Assembly: GCA_039707655.1 (NCBI GenBank)
Contig: CM077671.1
Span: 301,010,509 to 301,074,508 of the forward strand
Origin: Elymus sibiricus
Taxonomy: Eukaryota; Streptophyta; Magnoliopsida; Poales; Poaceae
DNA: 64,000 nucleotides
Direction of reading: 5' to 3'
The notes below the pieces were generated by a model. The model was not told where the DNA came from, did no database searches, and saw only the letters and a list, made by a program, of their open reading frames with translations. Below, in pieces: positions 36,190 to 45,668 of the stretch. Positions within the stretch are counted from its first letter, which is position 1. Each line of letters starts with the position of its first letter. The position numbers and the translations under genes are program-made.

Positions 36190-37464
36190 TGTTGTAATAT
36201 GTCCGAAGACTTTTAACACTTTATAATCAGCGTTGCATGGTTTATCATGTCTTGTAAGTCTTTAGTATTTATTTTGACTCCCATGTGGCCGTTTTATCTG
36301 AAAGTTGTGAGTCGTCGGCTTCAGCCCCCACATAGATACTACGCGGGGTTTTTCAGCCTCCACAATGCGACCCTTAGCCGAGATATCGGTACCCAAAGGC
36401 GGTAGTGCGAGGGGAACAAGGCAATCGGACTATGGTGCTTTATCGCTTTCACTTAGCCGTAGGAGCTTAAAAAAATGCGGGGGCTGATGACCAGCCCCCA
36501 GTGTTTTGTGATGTGCGGATGTACCGGGGCCGAAGCCAGCATCACATGGTTTGTACAAGTATGAAACCCATCGTATAACACGGAATAACCTCTATCGATT
36601 TTTTAGTATGACACTTATGCTCGGATTTGCAGACCGGTTCTCGCTTACTATGACGGTCAGTTTTCGGCTTTCTCCCCTGAGGTGCTTGACCAGGTGAACT
36701 GGAAACACAATCGCAGTGGTTCTCCCTTTGCCCCTTTAGCCGAACGAGCGGAATGTAAGGGGGCAATCACAGGAGCCGGGCAACCCAACTATTGACCCAA
36801 GACATAGTTCGGATCCGATGCATATAAAGCAAAATCCAAGACGCCGAACACACGACCAGTTGTGTTGGGGTGATGCTCAGGGCGATATTTTAAATTCAAG
36901 CCCCCGGTCTATTAGCCGGTTGGATCGTAATATACACCGAACAGTTTTCGCAAGAAGCGTTGATGAGGGAAGAACAGAGTATGTATAAAATACAGCGAAG
37001 TGGCCATGTATAATGGTCTTATATTTGCTCAATAATTCTTATAGCTCAGATTGTCGAAGCAACTGTTTACAGGTATTTGAAGATGAAATATAAAATTTAC
37101 AAAGGAGAGGTTGTACCAGGGGTGTTCGATTGGTGGCTTGACGTCCTCGATGTGCCCTGTCACCAGTATGCTCCTGTGCCTCCTAGGGAGTTGTATTCCT
37201 TTAAGGGTGATGCTGTCGTCGAGCAGACCTTGGGAAGAAGGTCTTGAGAAATCGCCAAAGTATGGATGAGCTTTACGCTTTAGCAGGTCCTTGATGGTAC
37301 CTGTGTTATGTCCGAGGACGTGTACTGGTAGTAGTTCGGTCCAGCCGAATACTTACCCTTTAATGGTTGTTCCCCACTGCTGCCCATGGAATCTTGAGTG
37401 CGAAGTTGTGCCTTCTTGGCACATGTTTCACGGTCATTAGGGCTGTGCAATGGGGAGCGTGTCC
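36190..37464. other. Non-coding region between antisense gene and gag-protease
   Basis: No ORF with RT, RNase H or integrase features on either strand. This is where pol has been lost or replaced. It contains several short phrases such as 'agccccca' that recur in the element. Confidence 0.5.
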
Positions 37465-40400
37465 CTATTTCTGGGGAGGAGATTCTGGGAGTTCGGATTG
37501 AAACCGAGCTCGTTTGTCAACCTTACGTGCCTTTATGGCAGATATCGGTGTTTCCCGATCGTCCTCGTAATTGAATTCGGCCGCCAGGGCCAATGCATGT
37601 TCCTCAGTTCGGAGGGAACGCTCTGTGTTGCCGTTGACAGTGCTGACCCCCTTGGGCCCGGGCATCTTGAGCTTGAGGTATGCGTAGTGTGGGACGGCGT
37701 TAAAGCGAGCGAACGCTGTACGGACCAACAGGGCGTGATAACCGCTGCGGAAAGGTACGATGTCGAAGATCAAGTCCTCGCTATGGAAGTTATCGGGCGA
37801 GCCGAACACCACTTCCAGGCTCACAGAGCCCGTGCACCGGGCTTCGACGCCTGGGATCACTCCTTTAAAGGTAGTGTTGCTGGGTTTGATCCTTGATGGA
37901 TCTATAATCATCTTTTTCACCGTATCTAAGTAAATCAAATTGAGGCTACTTCCTCCGTCCATTAGGACTTTAGTGAGGTGATACCCATCGATAATGGGGT
38001 CTAGGACGAGGGCAGCTGATCCCCCATGACGGATACTGGTCGGATGGTCTCGTCGATCGAAGGTGATCGGGTATGCCGACCATGGGTTATACTTTGGGGC
38101 TACGGGCTCTACGGCATAGACTTCTCGAAGGGCGCGCTTCCTCTCCGTTTTGGGTATGTGAGTGGCGTATATCATGTTCACAGTTTTTACCTCTGGAGGG
38201 AACTGCTTCTGTCCACCATTGATCGGACCGCGGGGCTCATCATCGTCCTCGCTGCGTGTGCCCTTGCCTTGCTCCTCGGAGGCGAGTTTGCTGGCTTGTT
38301 TGAACACCCAACAGTTACGGTTGGTGTGGTTGGCGGGCTTGTCTTGAGTGCCATGGATCTGGCAAGGCCTCTCCATGATTTTGTCCAGCGGGGTGGGTCC
38401 GTCGCGATTACCTTTAGGAGGCTTCTTCCGCTGCCCGGATCGAGGGTTGCGGAAGCCGGAGTTAACGGCCGTGTCGTCGGCGTCACTATTGCTGTGCCGG
38501 CGTTTATTTTTGTTGCGTCGTGGTTTCCCGTTTCCATCCCGAACTTCGGAGGTGCCGGGGTCTTCGAGGTTGTGGCTTCGTCTCGCTAGCCAGTTATCCT
38601 CGCCCGCGCAAAAGCGGGTCATGAGTGATGTAAGGGCGGACATGGTCCAAGGTTTATCCTGACCGAGCTGGCGAGTGAGGCATTCATCCCGAATATTGTG
38701 CCTGAAAGAGGCTATAGCCTCGGCATCTGGGCAATCGACGGTCTGGTTTTTATTGGTCAAGAATTGATTCCAGAATTGTCGAGCGGACTCTCCTGCCTTT
38801 TGGACGACGTTGCTTAGGTCGGAGGAGTCCGGAGGCCATACATAGGTGCCCTGGAAGTTAGATCGGAATGCATCCTCGAGATCCTCCCAGCTCCCGATAG
38901 AATTTTTGGGGAGACTGTTTAACCAGTGCCGAGCTGGCCCCTTAAGTTTAAGGGGTAGATACTTGATGGCGTGGAGATCATCTCCTCGTGCCATGTGAAT
39001 GTGGAGGAGGAAATCCTCGATTGACACTGCTGGGCCAGTTGTTCCATCGTACCGCTCTATGTTCACGGGTTTGAACCCTTCCGGGAACTGATGCTGCATC
39101 ACCTCATCGGTGAAGCACAGTGGGTGGGCAGCGCCTCTGACCCGGGCTATGTCACGCCGGTGGTCGGCGTCTGTTCTGGCCCGGTTTTGTTCCCGACCTC
39201 TATTGTTGCGGTCGAGCCAAGGCCAGTACCCGTCCCGTCTATCGGGGGAGTACCCTCTAGATCCGTAGATGGATCTCGTGCGGCCTGTTCTATAATCCAG
39301 GTCATGTCGTAGGTCGTACCTGTCCTCAGGCTCCATTGGCTCTTTTCCCCTCCTGCGGGTCATTACCGGCCTATAACCGGTGTCGCCAGCTGTCCTATTT
39401 CGTCCTCGGGGAGGGCAGTCCGGCTGGTCGTATGGAGTGTGCTTGGGGGACGGCGTGTTAGGGAGCTCGTCATCAAATTGTTGTAGCAGCCGTCGGCGTG
39501 GATAGCTCTTGGGTTCGTCCAGTAGACCGGTACCGTATCCTTCCTCGGCTGATAGGACCCTCGTCCATCTATCATTGAGGGTATCTTGCTCGGCCTTAAG
39601 CTGCCGTTCTTTTGCCTTTAGGCTTCGGGCAGTGGCTATAAGCTGTTGCCTAAACCGTTCCTGGTCCTCAAGGTTTTCGGGGACGATGAAGTCTTCGGCT
39701 TCCGGGCTATCCTCCTCCTCTACGGGGGGGGGGGGGGGGGGGGGGTAGTTGTCATCCTCGGAATCGTTTGGATCTTCGGGGTTGCGCTGGTCCTCCGGCC
39801 TTTCCTGGTCCTCTAGCGGCTGCTCGGGGATATCGGGGTCGTTGAGGTCCTCCGGGGTATCGTTTTCCCCGGTGCCAACAACAGCTTCCCTTCCCTTTTT
39901 GGTCTTTGATCGTTTGCGCGGTTTCCGGCGCCTTGACGGCGCTTCACCCAATTTATCACCATTGTTTGCGGGTGTGCGCTCGCCGTTATCGGCTGGAGTA
40001 TCCACCATGTAGACGTCGTAGGTGGAGGTGGCAGTCCATCGCCCGATGTTGACGGGGGTGGGAGCGCGATCCTCTTCATCCATGTATTCTGCCTCCTCGG
40101 AGGCGTAGTCCAACATATCGGTTAAGTCTTCGACAGTGTCTACGAAGTGGGTGGTGGGTGGGATGAAAAATTCCTCTTGACCCGCCTTAAGACCGATCTG
40201 AGCGTGGATCGGGGTTGGGTCATCAGTAATTTTCATTGATAAGATCCGATCTAGATCGTCGTTGAGTGTCGAGAGCTCGATCGGGTCAATTTGTTCAGCG
40301 CTTTCGGAGTTAACCTCCGATGCGTCCGCACAAGAAGTGTGTTCGGCAGGAGCTGGTACCCAGCCATCTGGCGCTATGGCCGGATCCGGACTAAAAGCCA

Positions 40401-40698
40401 GATCATCACCGGGGTTGGTCCCGTGGGCGGGATCGAAAGCGAAATCCGAGGTTAAGGCCTCGGAGTCCTCGGGTGCGTCGGATGAAACCGCGAGCCCGGT
40501 GAGCGAAAGATCGCCCCGAGAGTCTACAGAGAACTCTAGCTTCCCGAATCTGATCTCTTGATCAGGGGCGAAACTCCCGACCCGGCCAAGACGGCCGGTC
40601 GGGTCAGTGTGCAGCACAATGCTGCCGAAAGCGAAGATCTGTCCAGGGACGAAGGAGTCCATGTTCCGGACTTCTTCGTTAATGACAACGCGAGCCAT
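37465..40698 (-). CDS. Gag-aspartic protease protein of the Fatima-like element
   Basis: Uninterrupted 1,077-residue frame. A long acidic, low-complexity N-terminal region (residues about 1-500) includes a seven-proline run encoded by a 22-base G/C homopolymer (39,724-39,745). The retrotransposon gag capsid domain follows at about residues 555-730 (HIHMARGDDLHAIKYLPLKL, GPARHWLNSL, SWEDLEDAFRSNF). Then comes a CHHC-type zinc motif near residue 780 (CQIHGTQDKPANHTNRNC). The pepsin-like protease begins near residue 910 with VLMDGGSSLNLIY, the D-G-G form of the active site. The ORF ends after the protease with no RT. The start codon is the first ATG after the PBS region. An intact frame in an old nested site suggests a recent insertion or one able to supply gag in trans. 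Confidence 0.88.
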   Translation of the reverse strand: MARVVINEEVRNMDSFVPGQIFAFGSIVLHTDPTGRLGRVGSFAPDQEIRFGKLEFSVDSRGDLSLTGLAVSSDAPEDSEALTSDFAFDPAHGTNPGDDLAFSPDPAIAPDGWVPAPAEHTSCADASEVNSESAEQIDPIELSTLNDDLDRILSMKITDDPTPIHAQIGLKAGQEEFFIPPTTHFVDTVEDLTDMLDYASEEAEYMDEEDRAPTPVNIGRWTATSTYDVYMVDTPADNGERTPANNGDKLGEAPSRRRKPRKRSKTKKGREAVVGTGENDTPEDLNDPDIPEQPLEDQERPEDQRNPEDPNDSEDDNYPPPPPPPVEEEDSPEAEDFIVPENLEDQERFRQQLIATARSLKAKERQLKAEQDTLNDRWTRVLSAEEGYGTGLLDEPKSYPRRRLLQQFDDELPNTPSPKHTPYDQPDCPPRGRNRTAGDTGYRPVMTRRRGKEPMEPEDRYDLRHDLDYRTGRTRSIYGSRGYSPDRRDGYWPWLDRNNRGREQNRARTDADHRRDIARVRGAAHPLCFTDEVMQHQFPEGFKPVNIERYDGTTGPAVSIEDFLLHIHMARGDDLHAIKYLPLKLKGPARHWLNSLPKNSIGSWEDLEDAFRSNFQGTYVWPPDSSDLSNVVQKAGESARQFWNQFLTNKNQTVDCPDAEAIASFRHNIRDECLTRQLGQDKPWTMSALTSLMTRFCAGEDNWLARRSHNLEDPGTSEVRDGNGKPRRNKNKRRHSNSDADDTAVNSGFRNPRSGQRKKPPKGNRDGPTPLDKIMERPCQIHGTQDKPANHTNRNCWVFKQASKLASEEQGKGTRSEDDDEPRGPINGGQKQFPPEVKTVNMIYATHIPKTERKRALREVYAVEPVAPKYNPWSAYPITFDRRDHPTSIRHGGSAALVLDPIIDGYHLTKVLMDGGSSLNLIYLDTVKKMIIDPSRIKPSNTTFKGVIPGVEARCTGSVSLEVVFGSPDNFHSEDLIFDIVPFRSGYHALLVRTAFARFNAVPHYAYLKLKMPGPKGVSTVNGNTERSLRTEEHALALAAEFNYEDDRETPISAIKARKVDKRARFQSELPESPPQK

Positions 40699-40743
40699 CG
40701 ATTCCTTTGGCGATCACAGCGGAACTCTCAATGAAAGCACCAA

Positions 40744-41225
40744 TGTCGGTGTCAAAACCAGCGGATCTCGGGTTGGGGGTCCCTAGGTGTGAGTCTAGGA
40801 TCGATGGTAACAAGGGGGCGAAGGAGACGATGTTTTACCCAGGTTCGGGCCCTCCTATGGAGGTAAAACCCTACGTCCTGCTCGATTATATTGATGGTAT
40901 GAAGGTTACAGAGTTGATCTACCTCGAGATCGACTAGCTAAAACCCTAGATGAGCTTCTCTGCCCCTACATTCTAAACACTCCCGGTTTATATAGACACC
41001 GGGGGATACCTAGGGTTTACATACGATAGGTCTCCTGCCGAGAATGGAGACGTCAATTCCCTCATCTTGACTTTGAGTGCACGACGCGCCTTCGGGACTT
41101 CCTTCTAGAACACAGGGTCTTGATGTATCCGGCCCTTCCTGCGACAATCAGAGTGTGACCCATCAAGCCGGCCTATTGAGAGACAGGCCAGCGGCCCGAG
41201 GACCCCTTAGTCCAGAACTCCCTCA
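40744..41225 (-). repeat. 5' LTR of the Fatima-like element
   Basis: 482 bases. The PBS lies just left of it (complement reads TTGGTGCTTTCATTG), and the gag ATG follows at 40,698. A central TATA-like 'ggtttatatagacacc' is shared by both LTRs. Confidence 0.92.
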
Positions 41226-41230
41226 GATAC

Positions 41231-42835
41231 GTCTCCAACATATCGATAATTTATGAAGTATTCATGCCATATTCACCTATGTTTACAATACTTTATATGG
41301 TTTTGATGCACTTTATACGATTTATTTAGAACTAACCCGGACTGGCGCTGTTTTCAGCAGAACTACCGTGTTGTTGTTTTTGTGCAGAAAATGAAAGTTC
41401 TCGGAATCGCCCGAAACTTTTTGACGATTTTTTTTGGAACAAAAGAGGCACTAGACGCTTCGTGAGAGGGCCAGAAGAGCCACGAGGTGGGCACAACCCA
41501 CCAGGGAGTGCCAGAGGGCCCAGGCGCGCCCTGGTGTCTTGTGCCCTCCTTGTGGCCCATCTTCGCGTGAAACCGACGCTCAAAAATCCTATAAATATAG
41601 AAACCATCCGAAATAACCCTAGACTCTCCGCTCCGCCGCCGCAACTCTCTGTATCGACGAAAAACTAATCTGGAGACGTTCCAGTACCCTGCCGGAGAGG
41701 GGAATCCATCTCCGGTGGCCATCTTCATCATCCCGGCGGAGGCCATGACGAGGAGGGAGTAGTCCACCCTTGGGGCTGAGGGTATGTACCAGTAGCTATG
41801 TGTTCAATCTGTCTCTCTCTCGTGTTCTTGAGATGTCATGATCTTGTTGTATCACGGGCTTTGTTAATATATTTGGATCATATGGTGTGTTTCCCTTACT
41901 ATCTTGTTGTGATGGATTGAATCTTTCCCTTTGAGATATCGTTATGTTGGATTGAATATTGGATTTGAGAACACTTGATATATGTCTTGCATGTGGATAC
42001 CCGTGGTGACAATGGGGTGTTCTATTGATTCACTTGATATATGTTTTGGTACTCAACTTGCGGATTCCCGCGGTGACATTGGGGTAATCTTTGAGGTTCT
42101 TTGTGTTGGATTGAGTATTATGAATCTGAAATTGTTTGATGCATATCGTATAATTAACTCATGGATACTTGTGGTGACATTGGAGTATCTAGGTGACATT
42201 AGATTTGATTGATGCGTATCATATGGTGTTATTCTAGTACGAACTCTTAGATAGATCGATCAGAAAGGATAACTTGGTGTTATTTTAGTACGAACTCTTG
42301 GATAGATCGATCGGAAAGGATAACTTTAAGGTGGTTTCGTACCCTACAAACAATTTCTTCTTATGTTCTCCGCTAGATAAGAACTTTGGAGTGATTCTTC
42401 GTTGCACGTTGAGGGACGGTTATGTGATCCAATTATATTAGCATTGTTGAGAGATTGCACTAGCGAAAGTACGGACCCTAGGCCTTGTTTTCAAGCATTG
42501 CAATACCGTTTGTGCTCACTTTTGTTACTTGCTACCTTGCTGTTTTTATATTTTCAGATTACAAAAACCTATATCTACCATCCATATTGCACTTGTATCA
42601 CCATCTCTTCGCCGAACTAGTGCACCTATACAATTTTCCATTGTATTGGGTTTGTTGGGGACACAAGAGATTTCTTGTATTTGATTGCAGGGTTATTTGA
42701 GAGAGACCATCTTCATCCTACACCTCCCACGGATTGATAAACCTTAGGTCATCCACTTGAGGGAAAATTGCTACTGTCCTACAAAACTCTGCGCTTGGAG
42801 GCCCAACAAAGTCTACAGTTGCGTAGTAGACATCA
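41231..42835 (+). repeat. Right LTR of the Athila-like element (main part)
   Basis: Continues the LTR whose first six bases are at 31,929-31,934. Collinear with 26,106-27,786 apart from a deletion of about 65 bases near 42,095. Ends GACATCA before the TSD CTCTC. Confidence 0.9.
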
Positions 42836-43006
42836 CTCTCCTACAGCGCCAGCGGTAGTACCGCTCCGTTGGCACTACCGCCTCCCTGACTAAGTCAGCT
42901 GTGGCCAGGGTGCTGGTCTTCCGTGCGGGCGGAAGTATCGCTCCCCGGAGCGGTACTACCGTTGATGTGCGGCGGTAGGCAGGTAACGGGCAGATTCTCT
43001 CCTCCC

Positions 43007-43013
43007 TATAAAA
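43007..43013 (+). promoter_or_regulatory. TATA box of the 2.6 kb solo LTR
   Basis: TATAAAA after a CT-rich run, about 1.07 kb before the LTR end. It gives plus-strand orientation to the solo LTR. Confidence 0.55.
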
Positions 43014-44086
43014 GGGGGTCTTCTTCCCCAATAAGACTTACCTCTTATCCTTTGATCTTGAGTTTGCCCCCCATTGTTGATCTTCTTCGAGCTTGCTAAC
43101 TCTCAATACCTGCAATCATTCTTGCTAGTTCTTGAGGGAAAAGAGAGAGGAGATCTAGATCCACTTCTCCACCAATCACTTTCTGCTCTTTGTGAGGGGA
43201 ACCCCTTGGATCTAGATCTTGGAGTTCTTCGTGTTCTTCTTTGTTCTTCCTCTCATTTTCCTCCATCGCATTAGTTGTTGTGGTGGGATTTGGGAGAGAA
43301 GGACTTGGGCACTCTGTGTGCCCTTGCCATTGCATTTGGTGCATAGGTTTGAGTTCTCCACGGTGATACGTGGAAGTGAAGTTTGAGAAGCTTATTACTC
43401 TTGGGTGTTTGAGCACCCTAGAGCTTGTTCCTCTTGGGTGCTTTGGCGCCCTAGACGGTTGGTGGTGTCTTGGAGCTCAATCATTGTGGTGTAAAGCTCC
43501 GGGCAAGCGTCGGGGTCTCCAATTAGGTTGTGAAGAGTGCCCCGAGCAATTTGTACGGGTATCGGTGACCTCCCCCAAGGGTTACCAAAGTGTACGGGTT
43601 CGGTGACCGCCCCCAAGGGTTGCCATTTGTATGGGTTCGGTGGCCGTCCTCAAGGGTCCCTTAGTGGAATCACGACATCTTGCATTGTGCGAGGGCGTGA
43701 GGATATTACGGTGGCCCTAGTGGCTTCTTGGGGAGCATTGTGCCTCCACACCGCTCCAAACGGAGATTAGCATCCGCAAGGGTGTGAACTTCGGGATACA
43801 TCATCGTCTCCACGTGCCTCGGTTATCTCTTACCCAAGCCCCTTACTTATGCACTTTACTTTGTGATAGCCATATTGTTTCTTGCTATATATCTTGCTAC
43901 CACTTAGTTGTTATATCTTTCTTAGCATAAGTTGTTGGTGCACATAGGTGAGCCTAGTTGTTTTCGGTTTTGTGCTTCTAATTAAACGCTAGTTTTATTC
44001 CACGTTTGTTCAAGCCTAAACCATAATTATTTTAAAGCGCCTATTCACCCCCACCCTCTAGGCGACATCCACGTCCTTTCAGACAC

Positions 44087-44789
44087 ATTACAAGAGCATG
44101 AAAAGTTCTCTCATCTTCCACACCACACATAGAGCATGACCTGACATAGTCTGTTGATGCTTAACTCTACTAACAAGAACCACCAAGCTATTTGTAGTGG
44201 TGCGCCACACAAACTATTTTTTAGGGAACATTAGAATTTCAAATAATATTCCATAGCCTCCTTTCATTGTATGGCTCACCACTAGATTTCCCCAGAGCAT
44301 CGTAACTATCTTTTAAATTCTGTGTGATATTGTATGCATTTTTAAAGGAAAACGTATTGTTCTTCTCATAATTCCAAGCTATAAGATCTCCACCCCCAGA
44401 AGACTGAATTCATATATTGAGAATTTCTTGTACATCATGGGGATAGAAAAGGTGTTTAATCGGGTTCTCATCCAACTCCTCTCCCCGATCATGAATAAAT
44501 CTGACACCCACTCCAGTCTAGTATTATGTCTTCTAGCCAAGATTTTGAGGCGAAGCCAATAATTCCTCCAAATATTAATATTAGACCATCACACGCTCTC
44601 CATATGACACCCTTCCTTAGCAAATCCAAACCATGCATAATTCATTGCCATGTCGCTGACATTGAATGATGAAAAACAATATCAGGAAAATGTCCCTGGG
44701 ATAACACTTTGCCTTCATCAACTTGGCACAAAGTGAGTTTGGATAAACCAACAACGACATACCTGCTTAGCCAAAAGAGTTTTGTTGAA
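44087..44789 (-). pseudogene. Large LINE, segment 5 of 6 (post-RT region)
   Basis: The minus strand shows the block FNKTLLAKQV near 44,785-44,755 (usual form FNQALLAKQAWRL), then a decayed zinc-finger region that continues into 24,742 across the solo LTR. Frames are broken by several stops. Confidence 0.65.
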
Positions 44790-45103
44790 CTAGATGATGC
44801 CCCGCACGTTGTTGCGGGAATATTTTGCAGATATATTATTGATTTTATGGAAATAAAAATATTCAGAGAAATTATATGAGAGCTAAAACTAAAAATACAT
44901 ATGGTTTATTGTGTTTGATTAATGTATTTTTGTAAAATATTTATTAAAGATATCATGCATGTTTGCATGTTGAGGTAAACCTTTTCCTATGACTCAGTGA
45001 GTGTTGAGGTGGGCCTTTTCTAATGCATGTTGCTTGATGAGGTGTCATGCTTGCATGTTGAGAGAAATAGGTTAGTGGGGGCTAGCTATTTAGATATAGA
45101 AGA
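44790..45103 (-). mobile_element. Small non-autonomous Helitron-like element
   Basis: Read on minus it begins TCTTCTATATC after an A and ends CATCATCTAG before a T. Nine bases before the end is a hairpin CCCGCA-acaacg-TGCGGG. TC start, CTAG end, a 3' subterminal hairpin and insertion between A and T are Helitron hallmarks. The LINE reading on both sides matches neighbouring blocks (KGGMEFHDQG and FNKTLLAKQ), so the boundaries fit. At 314 bases it has no coding capacity. Confidence 0.6.
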
Positions 45104-45663
45104 TACCCTGATCATGAAATTCCATACCACCCTTGCTTTTTTGCCTTGTTAACTTGTCCCACGCTAACCAATGTGTTTTCCTTCTATCAATCCACCACCC
45201 CGCCAAAAAATCCTGATAATCTGGGATAACTCCTCACAAAGTGGTACCGGAAATTTGAAAATACTTATAGCATACACAAGGAGAGCCTAAACAACTATTT
45301 TAATCAAATCTTCCTTCACCCCACATGAAGCATATTTTTCAATCCAGTCTAAAAGTCTTTTCACAATTTTTTCTTTGGTAGAATGAAACTTACGGGCTTC
45401 CATTCTCCCCTCTGGACCAGAAGTCCAAGATATTTGTCCTCAAACCCATCAACATAATTTTCAAAATTACCATGGTAGTCACTTGATTATCTAAATTACC
45501 CTTTCTTCCAAACATCATTGAACACTTATGAGGACTCAACAACTGCCCAATCCCCTCCTTATAAGGTGTCAGAATTTTTTTAATGGTCAAAGCTTGATTG
45601 ATGGAGCCCCTAAAAAATAGAAGACCGTCAACGATGAACAACAAGTGTGGAATACCCGGAGCT
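45104..45663 (-). pseudogene. Large LINE, segment 4 of 6 (RT palm with decayed catalytic loop)
   Basis: The minus strand reads HLLFIVDGLLFFRGS where LINEs have HLLFADDSLLFF: the first catalytic Asp position is Val, so the RT is dead. It is followed by QLLSPHKCSMMFGRKGN (usual form S..KCSIMFG). Confidence 0.75.
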
Positions 45664-45668
45664 TGTCT

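Larger units (their letters stand above)
31935..41225 (-). mobile_element. Ty3/gypsy element, Fatima-like, non-autonomous (gag-protease plus antisense gene, no RT or integrase)
   Basis: A 9,291-base element with LTRs 31,935-32,414 and 40,744-41,225 and TSD GATAC at 31,930-31,934 and 41,226-41,230. Coding direction is minus: gag starts 46 bases inside the right LTR, and a purine tract (complement of gtagcccccgaac) abuts the left LTR at 32,415. So the right LTR is the 5' LTR. RT, RNase H and integrase are absent. Where pol would lie there is an antisense spliced gene on plus. The LTR start TGTCGGTGTCAAAACC is one I associate with Fatima. Confidence 0.9.
26101..42835 (+). mobile_element. Athila-lineage Ty3/gypsy element (Sabrina/WHAM-like), non-autonomous
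   Basis: Complete element with a 5-base TSD CTCTC at 26,096-26,100 and 42,836-42,840. Its parts are a left LTR 26,101-27,786, a PBS, an internal region to 31,928 with degenerate short ORFs but no gag, protease, RT or integrase, a polypurine tract, and a right LTR split by the Fatima-like insertion (31,929-31,934 plus 41,231-42,835). The PBS type and the 'gcttggggatgc' PPT are features I associate with Athila-like Triticeae elements such as Sabrina; the name is tentative. Confidence 0.88.
24748..44081 (+). mobile_element. Solo LTR, about 2.6 kb, interrupted by 16.7 kb of nested elements
   Basis: The two pieces, 24,748-26,100 and 42,841-44,081, form one LTR of 2,594 bases. The flanks are GACAC at 24,743-24,747 and 44,082-44,086. 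The end is CA; the start is TA instead of TG, so the first dinucleotide has probably mutated. A TATA box (43,007) places its transcription on the plus strand. A word of the form gcggtagtaccgc recurs several times near 25,960-26,070 and 42,850-42,970. No internal region or second LTR is present, which indicates LTR-LTR recombination. Probably copia by its general look; family not named. Confidence 0.8.

Noticed and set aside
37450..40561. Several plus-strand ORFs antisense to the gag-protease frame (for example 38,026-38,589 and 40,262-40,561)
   Set aside because: They are shadows of the well-supported 1,077-residue minus-strand frame in GC-rich sequence and have no family features.
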